DNA from: CAYJGJ01 sp964367585
GTDB lineage: Bacteria > Bacillota > Clostridia > Peptostreptococcales > Anaerovoracaceae
Assembly: GCA_964367585.1 (NCBI GenBank)
Contig: CAYIYH010000003.1
Location: 1 to 64,000 of the forward strand
Length of the DNA: 64,000 bases
Direction of reading: 5' to 3'
Shown: positions 1-8,716 of the stretch, in pieces
Layout: every line of letters begins with the position of its first letter
Position numbering within the stretch: the stretch's first letter is position 1
Notes under the pieces: generated by a model
What the model was told of the DNA's origin: nothing
The model's database searches: none
What the model saw: the letters and a program-made list of their open reading frames with translations, nothing else
Translations under genes and position numbers: made by a program

Positions 1-27
1 TTGTTCTTTTGTCGGGCTAAAATTCAT
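1..27 (-). CDS. 5' end of a gene running off the left edge (possible acyl-CoA dehydrogenase)
   Basis: Only nine codons are inside the window, reading MNFSPTKEQ. A strong ribosome site (GGAGG at 34-38) stands six bases before the ATG, so the start is well supported. The opening resembles the usual N-terminus of acyl-CoA dehydrogenases (M-[DN]-F-x-L-T-K-E-Q), which would fit a fermenting anaerobe, but nine residues cannot settle the family. The stretch 28-230 between this gene and the next holds nothing else I can name. Confidence 0.5.
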
Positions 28-230
28 TTACTTCCTCCTAACTACAATTAGCAATTACTACCACTACTATCACTCAAAATAGAGTTTTAGTTTTACAAAT
101 CAATATGACCACAGTGTCATATATTATTAACATTAACTTTATATTGGAAACAACGCATACACAACTTTTAACGCTTATATGAGTTATATTCACACAATAT
201 CATTGGATTGCATAATCATATCGCATCATG

Positions 231-1340
231 TTACATTTTACTCTTTTTATATTGAGTTCCAATAGCATTAGCTGTAATTAAAGATGCAAACACATCCTCT
301 TCGGACACTTCAAAAGGCAAATTATGTATAGTCGCATTAGGCAAACATGCAATCTCCGACGCTTTTTTGATTAGCTGCAAATCGATATCAACATATCCCA
401 TATCCGCAAAAGTGATTGGCAATCCGACGTCATAGCAAAAATCAAGGACCTCGTTTATTTCTTCTTGCGGTGCACTTTCCATCACTAATTGTGTCAGAGT
501 ACAAAATGCAACCTTATTTCCATGATAAACATCGTGCAATTCATGTATATGAGTAAATCCTTTTTGAATAGCATGCGCCGCTGCAAGCCCTCCACTTTCG
601 AATCCAACTCCTGATAAGTATGTGTTTACTTCTATCACGGCTTCTACCGCTGGAGTACAAACATTCTCCTCAACAGCCATTTTAGCTTCACGTCCATATT
701 CTTTGAGATATTTCCAACAAAGACTTCCCATTTCTGTTGCTATTAGCGTTGGCTTTGCTCCTAGTTGGTTATTCTTTCCGGATCGCTTACACGCTCTTGC
801 TTCAAAGTATGTCGCCATTGCATCTCCCATACCCGCAACGAGTAGATTCGCAGGTGCCTTGGCAATGATATCGGAATCTACTAAAATTAGATCCGGACAA
901 CTTTTCAAGAACAAATAAGAATCGAATGTTCCATCCTCATGATATAATATGCTTAGTGAACTGCAAGGCGCATCTGTAGAAGCAACCGTTGGAACTATCG
1001 CAACTGGTAGTTCTGCAAAATGTCCTACCGCTTTTGCAGTATCCAATATTTTACCGCCACCAATTCCTAAGACTATTGATAAATTCTCTTGCTTAACAAT
1101 TGATACCAATTCGTCTACAACACCCCTAGTGCTTTCTCCTTCAAAGTGCTTAATTACAACTTGAAAGCCATGCTGTCTTAAACTTTCGAAACACTCTGCG
1201 CCAAGTCTCTTTTCACCACTTTTACTAATTATTACAAGGAGTCCTTGTTGATATCCATCCAAATGCGTTACTAGATTGCTTAATACATTTTTTCCTTGGA
1301 CATATTTAGATGGGCTTTTCAATGATTTATATTGTTTCAA
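231..1340 (-). CDS. gldA: GldA-type iron/zinc-containing alcohol (glycerol) dehydrogenase
   Basis: 369 residues, the usual length for glycerol dehydrogenases, which oxidise a polyol secondary alcohol with NAD+. The N-terminal half carries the nucleotide-binding GIGGGKILDTAK (93-104). The C-terminal half carries the metal ligands in their family places: Asp173 in MGDAMATYFEA, His256 in AAAHAIQKG and His273 in DVYHGNKVAF. The start is a TTG with AGAGG seven bases upstream; no ATG lies near. It is the last gene of the LacI-linked set, 32 bases after the IolB-like gene. The true substrate may be a sugar-acid or polyol intermediate rather than glycerol. Confidence 0.85.
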   Translation of the reverse strand: MKQYKSLKSPSKYVQGKNVLSNLVTHLDGYQQGLLVIISKSGEKRLGAECFESLRQHGFQVVIKHFEGESTRGVVDELVSIVKQENLSIVLGIGGGKILDTAKAVGHFAELPVAIVPTVASTDAPCSSLSILYHEDGTFDSYLFLKSCPDLILVDSDIIAKAPANLLVAGMGDAMATYFEARACKRSGKNNQLGAKPTLIATEMGSLCWKYLKEYGREAKMAVEENVCTPAVEAVIEVNTYLSGVGFESGGLAAAHAIQKGFTHIHELHDVYHGNKVAFCTLTQLVMESAPQEEINEVLDFCYDVGLPITFADMGYVDIDLQLIKKASEIACLPNATIHNLPFEVSEEDVFASLITANAIGTQYKKSKM

Positions 1341-1372
1341 AACAATACCTCTCTTTCATAGAATTTCTATTT

Positions 1373-2212
1373 CTAAAAATTAGATGAATCGAATCGTGGA
1401 TCGAATTTTACTTTGTATATTTTTTCTTCACCACCGAGTCCCCAAAGTAAATATTCAAAGCATTCTGGAGCTGCCATAGAAGTATGATAACCATCGCTCA
1501 ATCCTAATGCTACTTCGTCATTGTCTACTACTAAAAGCTCATCCCATGGTTCTCCATCTTCAGGCAACCCATATGAGTGTTGAATCAAATATCCGCCTTT
1601 TTCTGGAGTTCTCAATTTGAAGCTAAATATTTCATCTAACGGACTTTCTTCATGATTCTTAAAGTCATGCTTGTGCGCAGGATATCCTACCCAACCGCCC
1701 ATACAAGAAACTGACTCACCGATAATAAGAAGTTTCGTAATGTCATCCCTATTGTTTCCAGGTGCACCAAAGATATGACGATACTTTCTTTTCATTCTCA
1801 TAGCTTCGTTTCCAGGTTCACCTTCTACAACATCTGCAGGAGTTGAAAGATACGGCTCATTTCCTTCTTCACATTTTACTGTGAAAATTCGAAATTCCAA
1901 ATCTTCTACAGCCGTAATCTTTACTGTTGCTGTAGGTGGCAAATAGATTGTGTAAGGCATATCGTCAAATGTATTCCCTCTAGTCCCTTCCATCTTGTCA
2001 TATTCTTTTCCCTTATATGTGACAACAGCTTCAAATGTACCACATTGTAATACTAAAGCAGCCTCTCTACCTGGAGCATCATACTCTACACTTTCACCTT
2101 TTTTCAATAAAATTCTGTCGAATCCCATCCATTTTATTTTTGAATTAGCTTGGTCGATTACTCTTTCGACCCCATTAAGATTTTTAAAATTGTGTACTGA
2201 TGTATAAGACAT
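1373..2212 (-). CDS. 5-deoxy-glucuronate isomerase (IolB/KduI-like cupin)
   Basis: 279 residues with the two-cupin layout of IolB. The C-terminal cupin shows the metal-site pattern WVGYPAHKHD with E/H neighbours, then PLDEIFSF, and a downstream GYHTSMAAPE that supplies the last histidine. Family members isomerise 5-deoxy-glucuronate (inositol route) or related 4-deoxy-keto uronates. No other inositol gene (iolC, iolD, iolE) is present, so a different keto-sugar acid is likely. RBS AAGGA precedes the ATG. It lies 42 bases after the hydroxyacid dehydrogenase gene, in the same direction. Confidence 0.72.
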   Translation of the reverse strand: MSYTSVHNFKNLNGVERVIDQANSKIKWMGFDRILLKKGESVEYDAPGREAALVLQCGTFEAVVTYKGKEYDKMEGTRGNTFDDMPYTIYLPPTATVKITAVEDLEFRIFTVKCEEGNEPYLSTPADVVEGEPGNEAMRMKRKYRHIFGAPGNNRDDITKLLIIGESVSCMGGWVGYPAHKHDFKNHEESPLDEIFSFKLRTPEKGGYLIQHSYGLPEDGEPWDELLVVDNDEVALGLSDGYHTSMAAPECFEYLLWGLGGEEKIYKVKFDPRFDSSNF

Positions 2213-2254
2213 TTTTTTTCCTTTCTCTTAATACAAATACTATTTTATAATAAA

Positions 2255-3196
2255 CTATTTATTCACTACCCACTCAGGATTTCGCCCTTCCAACTTGTCA
2301 CATATTCCCTGCGCAGCATGTGTTGCCATATTCACTAATGCTTGATCAGAAAGTGCTGCATTGTGCGGAGAGACTGTAACATTTACTAGTTTAAAAAGCG
2401 GATTATCTGCCGAAGGAGGTTCTGCTTCAAATACATCAAAACCTGCACCTCTCAATTTTCCATTTGTCAATGCATTATACAATGCATTTTCATCCACTAC
2501 ACCGCCTCTAGAAGCATTTACGAAAAAAGCACCGTCTTTCATCTGAGAAAACGCAGCGTCTGATACCATATGTTTCGTTTCTTTTGTAAGTGGGCTGTGA
2601 ATACTGATAACATCCGCAACTTTATATACTTCCTCCGGCGATTTTACCATCGTCGCATACTCACTCTCTGTCTTATATGGATCATATGCAACTACATCCA
2701 TATCGAATGCCTTTAGCTTTTTTGCCACTAACGTAGCAATGTTCCCCATCCCTATGAGTCCCAATGTCTTTCCTTGCAATTCGGCAGTCGGATAATTGCT
2801 TCTTTGCCCAAATTCACCCTCTTTTGTCTTGACATCTAAGAATGCGATGTTTTTTACTGTTGCAAATACTAGAGCTACAGTATGTTCTGCAACTGCATTA
2901 GTGTTAGACTTTGGAGCATTTAATACTGCAACTCCTTTAGCTGTACATGCGTCCACATCTATATTATCTACTCCTATACCATGCTTTGCTACCGCCTTTA
3001 AATTTGGCAAACTGTTAATGATTTTTTCTGTTATCTTTGCAACACGCACAAGAATAGCATCAGCATCTTTTCCATCTTTGATTATTGTATCCTCGTCTGT
3101 GCCCGTCCCCATGATGACTTCACCAGTTTTTTTGAGAATGTCTATGCCATCTTGGTGAATAGGTTCAGTTACTAATATTTTCATAGCTATTTTCAT
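2255..3196 (-). CDS. D-isomer-specific 2-hydroxyacid dehydrogenase (phosphoglycerate dehydrogenase-like)
   Basis: About 313 residues with the standard order: substrate domain, NAD-binding LGLIGMGNIATLVAKKL, catalytic Arg in NASRGGVVDENAL, Glu in DVFEAEPP, and His in VSPHNAALS. It reduces a 2-keto acid or oxidises a D-2-hydroxyacid. The C-terminal ACT domain of long SerA forms is absent. An open frame continues 14 codons upstream, but those codons fall in the dispersed hairpin repeat; the start is placed at MKIAMKILV (3196), with AAAGGA just before it, or possibly at the second Met (3184). Next to an aldolase, it likely handles a keto acid released by that enzyme. Confidence 0.8.
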   Translation of the reverse strand: MKIAMKILVTEPIHQDGIDILKKTGEVIMGTGTDEDTIIKDGKDADAILVRVAKITEKIINSLPNLKAVAKHGIGVDNIDVDACTAKGVAVLNAPKSNTNAVAEHTVALVFATVKNIAFLDVKTKEGEFGQRSNYPTAELQGKTLGLIGMGNIATLVAKKLKAFDMDVVAYDPYKTESEYATMVKSPEEVYKVADVISIHSPLTKETKHMVSDAAFSQMKDGAFFVNASRGGVVDENALYNALTNGKLRGAGFDVFEAEPPSADNPLFKLVNVTVSPHNAALSDQALVNMATHAAQGICDKLEGRNPEWVVNK

Positions 3197-3206
3197 AATC
3201 CTTTCT

Positions 3207-3263
3207 ATAACCACGGCACGGACTAATCGCGCAAGCACGTTAGCTCCTTAGCCTCGATTTAAA
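3207..3263. repeat. Dispersed hairpin repeat family A, copy 1
   Basis: 57-bp copy between the aldolase stop and the next start. On the minus strand it folds as GGAgCTAACGTG, loop CTTG, CGCGaTTAGTCC, with flanking TTTAAATCGAGG and CCGTGGTTAT. The same element recurs at about 5151, 32975, 34197, 35394, 42775 and, in part, 60534, always in this orientation. Confidence 0.8.
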
Positions 3264-3310
3264 TTTCTACGTTGACTCATCATCTACACACATGTGTTGA
3301 GGCGATCATC

Positions 3311-4075
3311 TTAGCCTCTTACTTGCTTGACAGCAGCTTTGAATTGACTCAATACGACTCCTTGATCGTTCCCAACTAGTAGGTAACGCATTCCTTGTGC
3401 TACCAAATCGTCTACTTGGGCCGCAGAACAAACAGTTCCAACAGCTTTGTTCTTTGCAAGGCTCTTCTTTACGATATCGTCTATGCAATTAACTAAGATA
3501 GGGTTTTTTACATCACCAACTATACCAAATGATTGCGACAAATCCATTGGTCCAATGAATATAACGTCTATCCCCTCTACATCGAGTATTGCATCAAGGT
3601 TTTCATAGCCTTCTTTTGTTTCTATGTGTGCAACTACTAATGTATTCTCAAGTGAACTGCTGATATATTCTTTTAGTGGAGTGTCTCCATACTTAGCAGC
3701 ACGAACATTTGGGGAAAGTCCTCTTGTTCCTAGTGGAGGATAGTGCGAATTCATGTCTAGTTCTTTCGCTTGTTCTGCCGTATCTATATTAGGAACTTGC
3801 ACGCCGTTTGCACCAGCATCTAACGCTTGCAATATATTACTTTGCTCATTCTTCATTACCCTTATGATAGTTTCAGTCCCACTCAATTCTGCCGCACGCA
3901 TGATATTAGTCAATGATTCTTTGTTCATCGCAACATGCTCATTATCTACCACAATGAAATCCAATCCACTATATCCCATTATCTCAGCCATTGCTGGGTC
4001 GGTTGATTTCATAAATGCTCCTAAGACTAATTCATTATCTTTTAATCTTTTTCGGACTGACTTATTCGTTTTCAT
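3311..4075 (-). CDS. HpcH/HpaI-family class II aldolase
   Basis: 254 residues, normal for this family, which cleaves 2-keto-3-deoxy sugar acids or 2,4-dihydroxy-2-oxo diacids to pyruvate plus an aldehyde with a divalent metal. Visible family marks are FIVVDNEHVAMN (catalytic His region), ANGVQVPNI, metal-binding Glu in HIETKEGYENL, and IFIGPMDLSQSFG with the second acidic ligand. The start has AAGGAGG at good spacing and overlaps the 3' end of the Zn-dehydrogenase gene by 14 bases, which implies coupled translation. The neighbours suggest a keto-deoxy sugar acid. Confidence 0.85.
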   Translation of the reverse strand: MKTNKSVRKRLKDNELVLGAFMKSTDPAMAEIMGYSGLDFIVVDNEHVAMNKESLTNIMRAAELSGTETIIRVMKNEQSNILQALDAGANGVQVPNIDTAEQAKELDMNSHYPPLGTRGLSPNVRAAKYGDTPLKEYISSSLENTLVVAHIETKEGYENLDAILDVEGIDVIFIGPMDLSQSFGIVGDVKNPILVNCIDDIVKKSLAKNKAVGTVCSAAQVDDLVAQGMRYLLVGNDQGVVLSQFKAAVKQVRG

Positions 4076-5129
4076 TTAAATCCTCCTTAACTTTTATTGC
4101 TATTTTAACACTCATTTCGGTCCGACTCTCTGCAAGTTCAAACGCTTTTTCTATATCTTTAAAGTCAATCACGTGTGTAATGTACGGTCTGGTCTTCACA
4201 ATCCCATTTTTCATTTCTAATAATGTAGGCGAGAACATATTCGGACTTGCTAATGCTCCCTGAATCTCGGCATCTTTTGTAATTACATCGTTCATATTTA
4301 TGTCAGTAGCTCCTGAGTAAAAACTCACAAGGCCGATTACCCCAGAAGGTTTTATCCATTTAATTGCCCTGTTTACAGAAGATACATTGCCAGATGTTTC
4401 GATTATTACGTCGAATTTTTCTCCTTGCATTATTTCTTCAAGTTTTTCATCTACGTCGCCTGTCCTGTAGCTTATTCCGAATTTTGCACCATTATCCATT
4501 GCTAGTTGAATTTTTTCCGGCCAGCTACCAACGAGACCTACTTCTGCAGCGCCAAAAGCTCTTGCAGCCTCTATTGCGAATAATCCTATAGGGCCATCAC
4601 CTATTACAAGGACTCTATCACCATACTTGACACGAGATTTTTTTACAACATAAGCTGAAGTCGCCGCAGGTTCTACTGTCGCTGCATCTAGAAGGGTTAA
4701 CCCTTCAGGTATTTTATAAAGACTTCTTCTATGTGTCCTGATATATTGTGCAAAAGAACCTTGACGATTTCTATATGAACCTATAACTTCCCTTTCAGGG
4801 CAAAGGTTAAATTTCCCAGTTTTACACATCTCGCATCTACCACAACCTAGGCTTACATCTCCTACTACCTTGTCGCCTGCTTTGAATTCTGTAACATTTT
4901 TCCCTACTTCTACAACTATAGCGGACCACTCATGGCCTGGGATAATCGGATAGAATGCATTTTTATTTACAAGGTGAGGGTGTTTTCCATTCAATAATTC
5001 GAGATCAGAACGACAGATGCATGAGTAGCATATTTCTACAAGCACTTCATCGTCGCTTTGAAGTTTTGGGATTTCCTCTTCTACAATTTCCATTTTTCGT
5101 GGTTCTAAAAATTTCAGTGTCTTCATCAT
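4062..5129 (-). CDS. Zinc-dependent medium-chain dehydrogenase (sorbitol/threonine dehydrogenase-like)
   Basis: 355 residues. The catalytic zinc site is seen as CYSCICRSD and GHEWSAIV, the structural zinc site as CGRCEMCKTGKFNLC, and the NAD(P) fold as RVLVIGDGPIGLFA. Members oxidise polyols, sugar acids or threonine at a secondary alcohol. Two starts are possible (5129 or the adjacent Met at 5126) behind GGAG. It overlaps the aldolase gene downstream and follows a family A repeat, so it belongs to the LacI-linked sugar-acid set. The exact substrate is not readable. Confidence 0.85.
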   Translation of the reverse strand: MMKTLKFLEPRKMEIVEEEIPKLQSDDEVLVEICYSCICRSDLELLNGKHPHLVNKNAFYPIIPGHEWSAIVVEVGKNVTEFKAGDKVVGDVSLGCGRCEMCKTGKFNLCPEREVIGSYRNRQGSFAQYIRTHRRSLYKIPEGLTLLDAATVEPAATSAYVVKKSRVKYGDRVLVIGDGPIGLFAIEAARAFGAAEVGLVGSWPEKIQLAMDNGAKFGISYRTGDVDEKLEEIMQGEKFDVIIETSGNVSSVNRAIKWIKPSGVIGLVSFYSGATDINMNDVITKDAEIQGALASPNMFSPTLLEMKNGIVKTRPYITHVIDFKDIEKAFELAESRTEMSVKIAIKVKEDLNENE

Positions 5130-5150
5130 AATTCATTCTCCATTTTATTG

Positions 5151-5258
5151 ATATAACCGCGGCGCGATGTCTCCCGCCTCTCGTGCTGGCTTGCAATCTT
5201 CGGCACGGACTATTCGCGCAAGCACGTTAGCACGTTAGCTCCTTAGCCTCGATTTAAA
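5151..5258. repeat. Dispersed hairpin repeat family A, copy 2 (double module)
   Basis: A longer copy. The proximal module (5151-5198) carries CTCCCGCCTC and matches the partial copy at 60534. The distal module (5199-5258) is the common hairpin with an internal tandem duplication of AGCACGTT. It lies between the UlaG-like and Zn-dehydrogenase genes. Confidence 0.75.
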
Positions 5259-5336
5259 CCTGTATATATTCGCCCCGAACTACTTCTTTCACTATATTGC
5301 GTTTCAATTTGCTCTGAAAAGGCGACGTAACCATAG

Positions 5337-6149
5337 CTATCTTCTGTCCATCCTAATAAATTCAACTTTTTCTGCACTATTTTTTTTGCACTTGTAGATT
5401 TCCCCAGGACTTAAAAACTCTAAATCCGTGTCGCATTTTTTAGACTCAAGTGCACCTGCTATCAATTCAGGATTACCCATATGTTCCATTAGCGTCCATA
5501 TATGACATGGAACCATAGACTTTGCCTGCGTATATTCCGCCAGTTTTGCACCGTCCTCATAGTCCATATTTCCAAACTGTCCATTAATAGCGGCTATTAA
5601 TATATCCGGAGACAGATTTTTTACGGCCTCCATTTTGTCGGGTCTATACGCAGTGTCTCCAGTGATATATATACTAAATCCACCTATTTCAATTGTAAAC
5701 CCAACTGCATCCGGTTCCAACTCTCCATGGTCTGCGAAGACCGCTTGAACAAAAATATCTTTTGCTACTTCAGTCTTAGGATCGTCTTCGTTTAATATTC
5801 CCATGACTTTTCCTGTATCCATTTTTTCAAACTCTTTCACACAAGAAATCGAACCAAAGAACTTTGTATCATATTTGCCCGCAATTATAGGAATCGCTTC
5901 TAAATCAAAATGATCGAAATGCCTATGTGTTGCCAAATAAACGTCCACATCAAATTCTTCAGGGTCTATTATGATTGGGCTTAATCGAATAAATCTCGTT
6001 CCCTTTTGTCCACAATGGCTCAAATATGGATCAATTGCGACTTTAACGCCCTCATAATCCTTCAATACAAAGCCCGCCTGACAAAGCCAAGAAATAGCAA
6101 TTTCTCCTTGTTCCAACTTACAATTCTCTAGTCTATTTATTAGATTCAT
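5337..6149 (-). CDS. UlaG-like metallo-beta-lactamase-fold hydrolase (lactonase)
   Basis: 270 residues with the MBL metal motif THRHFDHFD (74-82) and later metal histidines in FADHGE, ITGDTAY and CHIWTLMEH. The closest family I recognise is UlaG, the L-ascorbate-6-phosphate lactonase; the opening (AISWLCQAGFVLK, IDPYLS) is typical. It probably opens a sugar-acid lactone in the cytoplasm. The start overlaps the stop of the LacI gene (TAGATGA), so the regulator and this enzyme are co-translated. There is no PTS ascorbate transporter here, so ascorbate itself is unproven. Confidence 0.75.
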   Translation of the reverse strand: MNLINRLENCKLEQGEIAISWLCQAGFVLKDYEGVKVAIDPYLSHCGQKGTRFIRLSPIIIDPEEFDVDVYLATHRHFDHFDLEAIPIIAGKYDTKFFGSISCVKEFEKMDTGKVMGILNEDDPKTEVAKDIFVQAVFADHGELEPDAVGFTIEIGGFSIYITGDTAYRPDKMEAVKNLSPDILIAAINGQFGNMDYEDGAKLAEYTQAKSMVPCHIWTLMEHMGNPELIAGALESKKCDTDLEFLSPGEIYKCKKNSAEKVEFIRMDRR

Positions 6150-7222
6150 CTAGCATACTCCTTTTGGTTTTCTCTATAACTATATTTTTGCTTTATATTT
6201 CTATTCATCACCGATGCACGTTCTATAATCTGCATTTCATAAACTCTCTCACATTGCATACTTGGGTCAGCAATTACTTTTTCTAGCACATTAATTGTCC
6301 CATCTATCATTCTTTCCAACGGATGTTGCATAGTGGTTAGATTATATGCTGTGAAATTACCAATATTAATATCGTCTGTCCCCATGATAGAAATATCAAA
6401 TGGAATCTTTAATTTATATTCTTTTCTTGCCAAGTCAATAGCCGCAACTGCCATAGTATCATCTCCACAATATATCGCCTCGGGAATGCCTTGCTGTAAA
6501 ATCCTTCTTGCTGCGCTATATCCGGATTCATACGAATAGTCACCGTGTTCTACGGCAACAATGCTAGCACCCCTCTTTTGAGAATGTTCTATAAAACTAT
6601 TGATTCTTTCTGCTCTATGGGAAAAGTATTTTTCTCCTGTGATAACGGCTAATTTTTTATGCCCGTTATCGATTAAGTAATCTGCAGCCATTTTTCCAAC
6701 ATGAATATCATCACAATATACGCAACTAACATTAGAATCGATAGCCGTCCTATTAAATATGATAATTGGTATGTCGATAGTTTGTAGGCCGGATACTATA
6801 TCACTCGTCGCAGAAGATGTAATTACAATTCCTCCTACGTTAAACTGATATATTTCAGTCACTACTTTTTCGATACTTTCTTTTTCTGGGTTAATGTCGA
6901 ACACTAGAACTTGTCGACCTGTTTCTCTGATTTTAGAAATTAGATTTAGCATTACTTCTTTGTAAAAATAACCAAGTCTATTACTGATAATGATTGCAAT
7001 TATATTAGAACGTCCCTGACTAAGCCCACTAACAAGGGCATTAGGGCCTAAATAGTTAAGTTCGCGGGCAGCTTCGAGGACGGCATCCTTATTGGACGCC
7101 TTAACTCTATCAGACCATTTTTTGTCGAAGACTCGCGCAGCAGTAGCGGTAGATACATTGGCCAACCTTGCAACATCAACAATTGTTGGCCTCTTTTTGT
7201 TTACCTTGCTATACTCTTTCAT
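6146..7222 (-). CDS. LacI-family transcriptional regulator
   Basis: 358 residues. The N-terminal helix-turn-helix reads TIVDVARLANVSTATAARVF (about 13-32), followed by the hinge and a periplasmic-binding-like effector domain (IIAIIISNRLG, GGIVITSSATSD, AICGDDTMAVA-type loop, ISIMGTDDINIGNF). It should sense a sugar or sugar acid and repress the enzyme genes downstream. RBS GGAG stands about nine bases before the ATG. A palindrome at 7340-7357 upstream is a candidate operator for autoregulation. The gene overlaps the UlaG-like gene by four bases. Confidence 0.9.
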   Translation of the reverse strand: MKEYSKVNKKRPTIVDVARLANVSTATAARVFDKKWSDRVKASNKDAVLEAARELNYLGPNALVSGLSQGRSNIIAIIISNRLGYFYKEVMLNLISKIRETGRQVLVFDINPEKESIEKVVTEIYQFNVGGIVITSSATSDIVSGLQTIDIPIIIFNRTAIDSNVSCVYCDDIHVGKMAADYLIDNGHKKLAVITGEKYFSHRAERINSFIEHSQKRGASIVAVEHGDYSYESGYSAARRILQQGIPEAIYCGDDTMAVAAIDLARKEYKLKIPFDISIMGTDDINIGNFTAYNLTTMQHPLERMIDGTINVLEKVIADPSMQCERVYEMQIIERASVMNRNIKQKYSYRENQKEYAR

Positions 7223-7339
7223 TTAGTAAACTCTCCATCTCAGGAATAAAGATAAATTAAGAATGGTGGCATTCAATGTACCGAACTTACATATTGCAGA
7301 ATTTCTTACTGATGTGTCTTCGGAATAATGTCATGCTCG

Positions 7340-7357
7340 TGTGAGAATGTTCTCACA
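7340..7357. promoter_or_regulatory. Palindrome, candidate LacI-family operator
   Basis: TGTGAGAA, two-base spacer TG, TTCTCACA: a perfect 8-bp inverted repeat about 118 bases upstream of the LacI start and beyond the 3' end of the glycosyltransferase gene. Length and symmetry fit LacI-family operators; binding by this regulator is inferred. Confidence 0.5.
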
Positions 7358-7424
7358 ATGCTATATTAGTATACTTTATTTTATTTAGAAAAGCAACTAG
7401 TTTAATAATTTTTTTTGTAGCATA

Positions 7425-8624
7425 TTATTTAGAATCTATCACAGCGTGCAAAACCTTTTTGCAAACATTTTCCCACAACACATCGTCTAAACATATTTCC
7501 TTGACAGTGTAATTTTCTATCACGGACTGAATTGTTTGGGACAGATTATATTCAAAATTGGTTAAGTCATCACGATCCGGTTCATCGACATTTCTCATCT
7601 TTGGTAATGGGACATATTTTATATCGTTGTCCGGCACATTGCTATCGATCCACTGTTTAACTCCAGGCAAATCGGTCGATATTACGCTTAATCCGCATGC
7701 TAATGCTTCGATGAGAACCAACGGTAACCCTTCGAAAAAAGAGGGCAATATCATCACGTGTGATCTATTGAAATATTCCGCTAATTCAGATTGGCTTAGT
7801 TTTCCTAAAAAGTCGATATTAAAAGACATCTTCTTACTCAAATTTACAATATCTAAATATTCACTTTCATCACTATATCCGCCTGCTAAGTATAACCTAA
7901 AGTTTACATCACTTTTGATCATTTCGAGTGACTTTAGAAGCGAATACACACCCTTCTTATACCCTATTTTTCCGGCATAGATGAGGTTTATTACATCTGT
8001 ATCTTTTTTGTAATCCTTGTTGAAAAAAACATTGTTATTATATCCAACACCGAGAATATTAATTTTATTCCTAGGGAAATCATATATTTCGTGTATCTCT
8101 TCTCTTTGTGCATCATGCAATGCGAATATCATATCTAATTTTCGTATGTTATTTTTAATCCTATCTCGCTGTAAATCTGTTTTTAGTAATTGCCTCATGT
8201 CGGTTCCATGGCAAATTCCAAGAATTTTTTTATTTGGAAAATGTTCGCGTATTATAGACGTCAGGAAATATAAATGATGGCATATTATAATATCGGGGGC
8301 AAATTCTGATATTGCTTTTTCAACGACTTTAATAAACTCGCTTTCCATTTTTTTAGCCATATCCTCACTAAGCTGATTATATCTAGTGCTTGGGTAGGGC
8401 ATATTGTCGGACATCCCGACTACATTGAACGGTAAATACTCTGTATTAAAATGAACAGGATAAAAAGATATATTTGAATCAAGTCTTACAGTATCATCGA
8501 CATCAATTCCAGCTATTACCGCTTGTTGATGTCCTAAAGCATGAAATTGATTCACTAATTCTGTGAGATAAACTCCACTGCCTGTGGAATTTGGTTTTTG
8601 AGTAGTAATATTTAGTATACGCAT
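7425..8624 (-). CDS. Family 4 glycosyltransferase
   Basis: 399 residues with the GT-B two-domain plan. The N-terminal domain opens MRILNITTQKPNSTGSGVYL (glycine-rich acceptor loop) and the C-terminal nucleotide-sugar domain shows NLIYAGKIGYKKGVYSLL, DFLGKLSQSELAEYF, and the EX7E-like donor site SFFEGLPLVLIEALACGL. It transfers a sugar from a nucleotide donor; the acceptor is unknown. Good RBS AAAGGAG. It is the last gene after the ABC importer, 92 bases downstream of the permease. The pairing is unusual, so a shared function is uncertain. Confidence 0.85.
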   Translation of the reverse strand: MRILNITTQKPNSTGSGVYLTELVNQFHALGHQQAVIAGIDVDDTVRLDSNISFYPVHFNTEYLPFNVVGMSDNMPYPSTRYNQLSEDMAKKMESEFIKVVEKAISEFAPDIIICHHLYFLTSIIREHFPNKKILGICHGTDMRQLLKTDLQRDRIKNNIRKLDMIFALHDAQREEIHEIYDFPRNKINILGVGYNNNVFFNKDYKKDTDVINLIYAGKIGYKKGVYSLLKSLEMIKSDVNFRLYLAGGYSDESEYLDIVNLSKKMSFNIDFLGKLSQSELAEYFNRSHVMILPSFFEGLPLVLIEALACGLSVISTDLPGVKQWIDSNVPDNDIKYVPLPKMRNVDEPDRDDLTNFEYNLSQTIQSVIENYTVKEICLDDVLWENVCKKVLHAVIDSK

Positions 8625-8716
8625 AATTTCTCCTTTAAATATACATATATAGTATGGGGACTACTATGATTTTCAAATTAGTCTACGTGAAAGATTCTAG
8701 ATGACAAGCATGAAAC

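Noticed and set aside
622..918. Open frames opposite real genes (here and at about sixty other places)
   Set aside because: They lack ribosome sites and domain character and lie fully antisense to well-supported genes.
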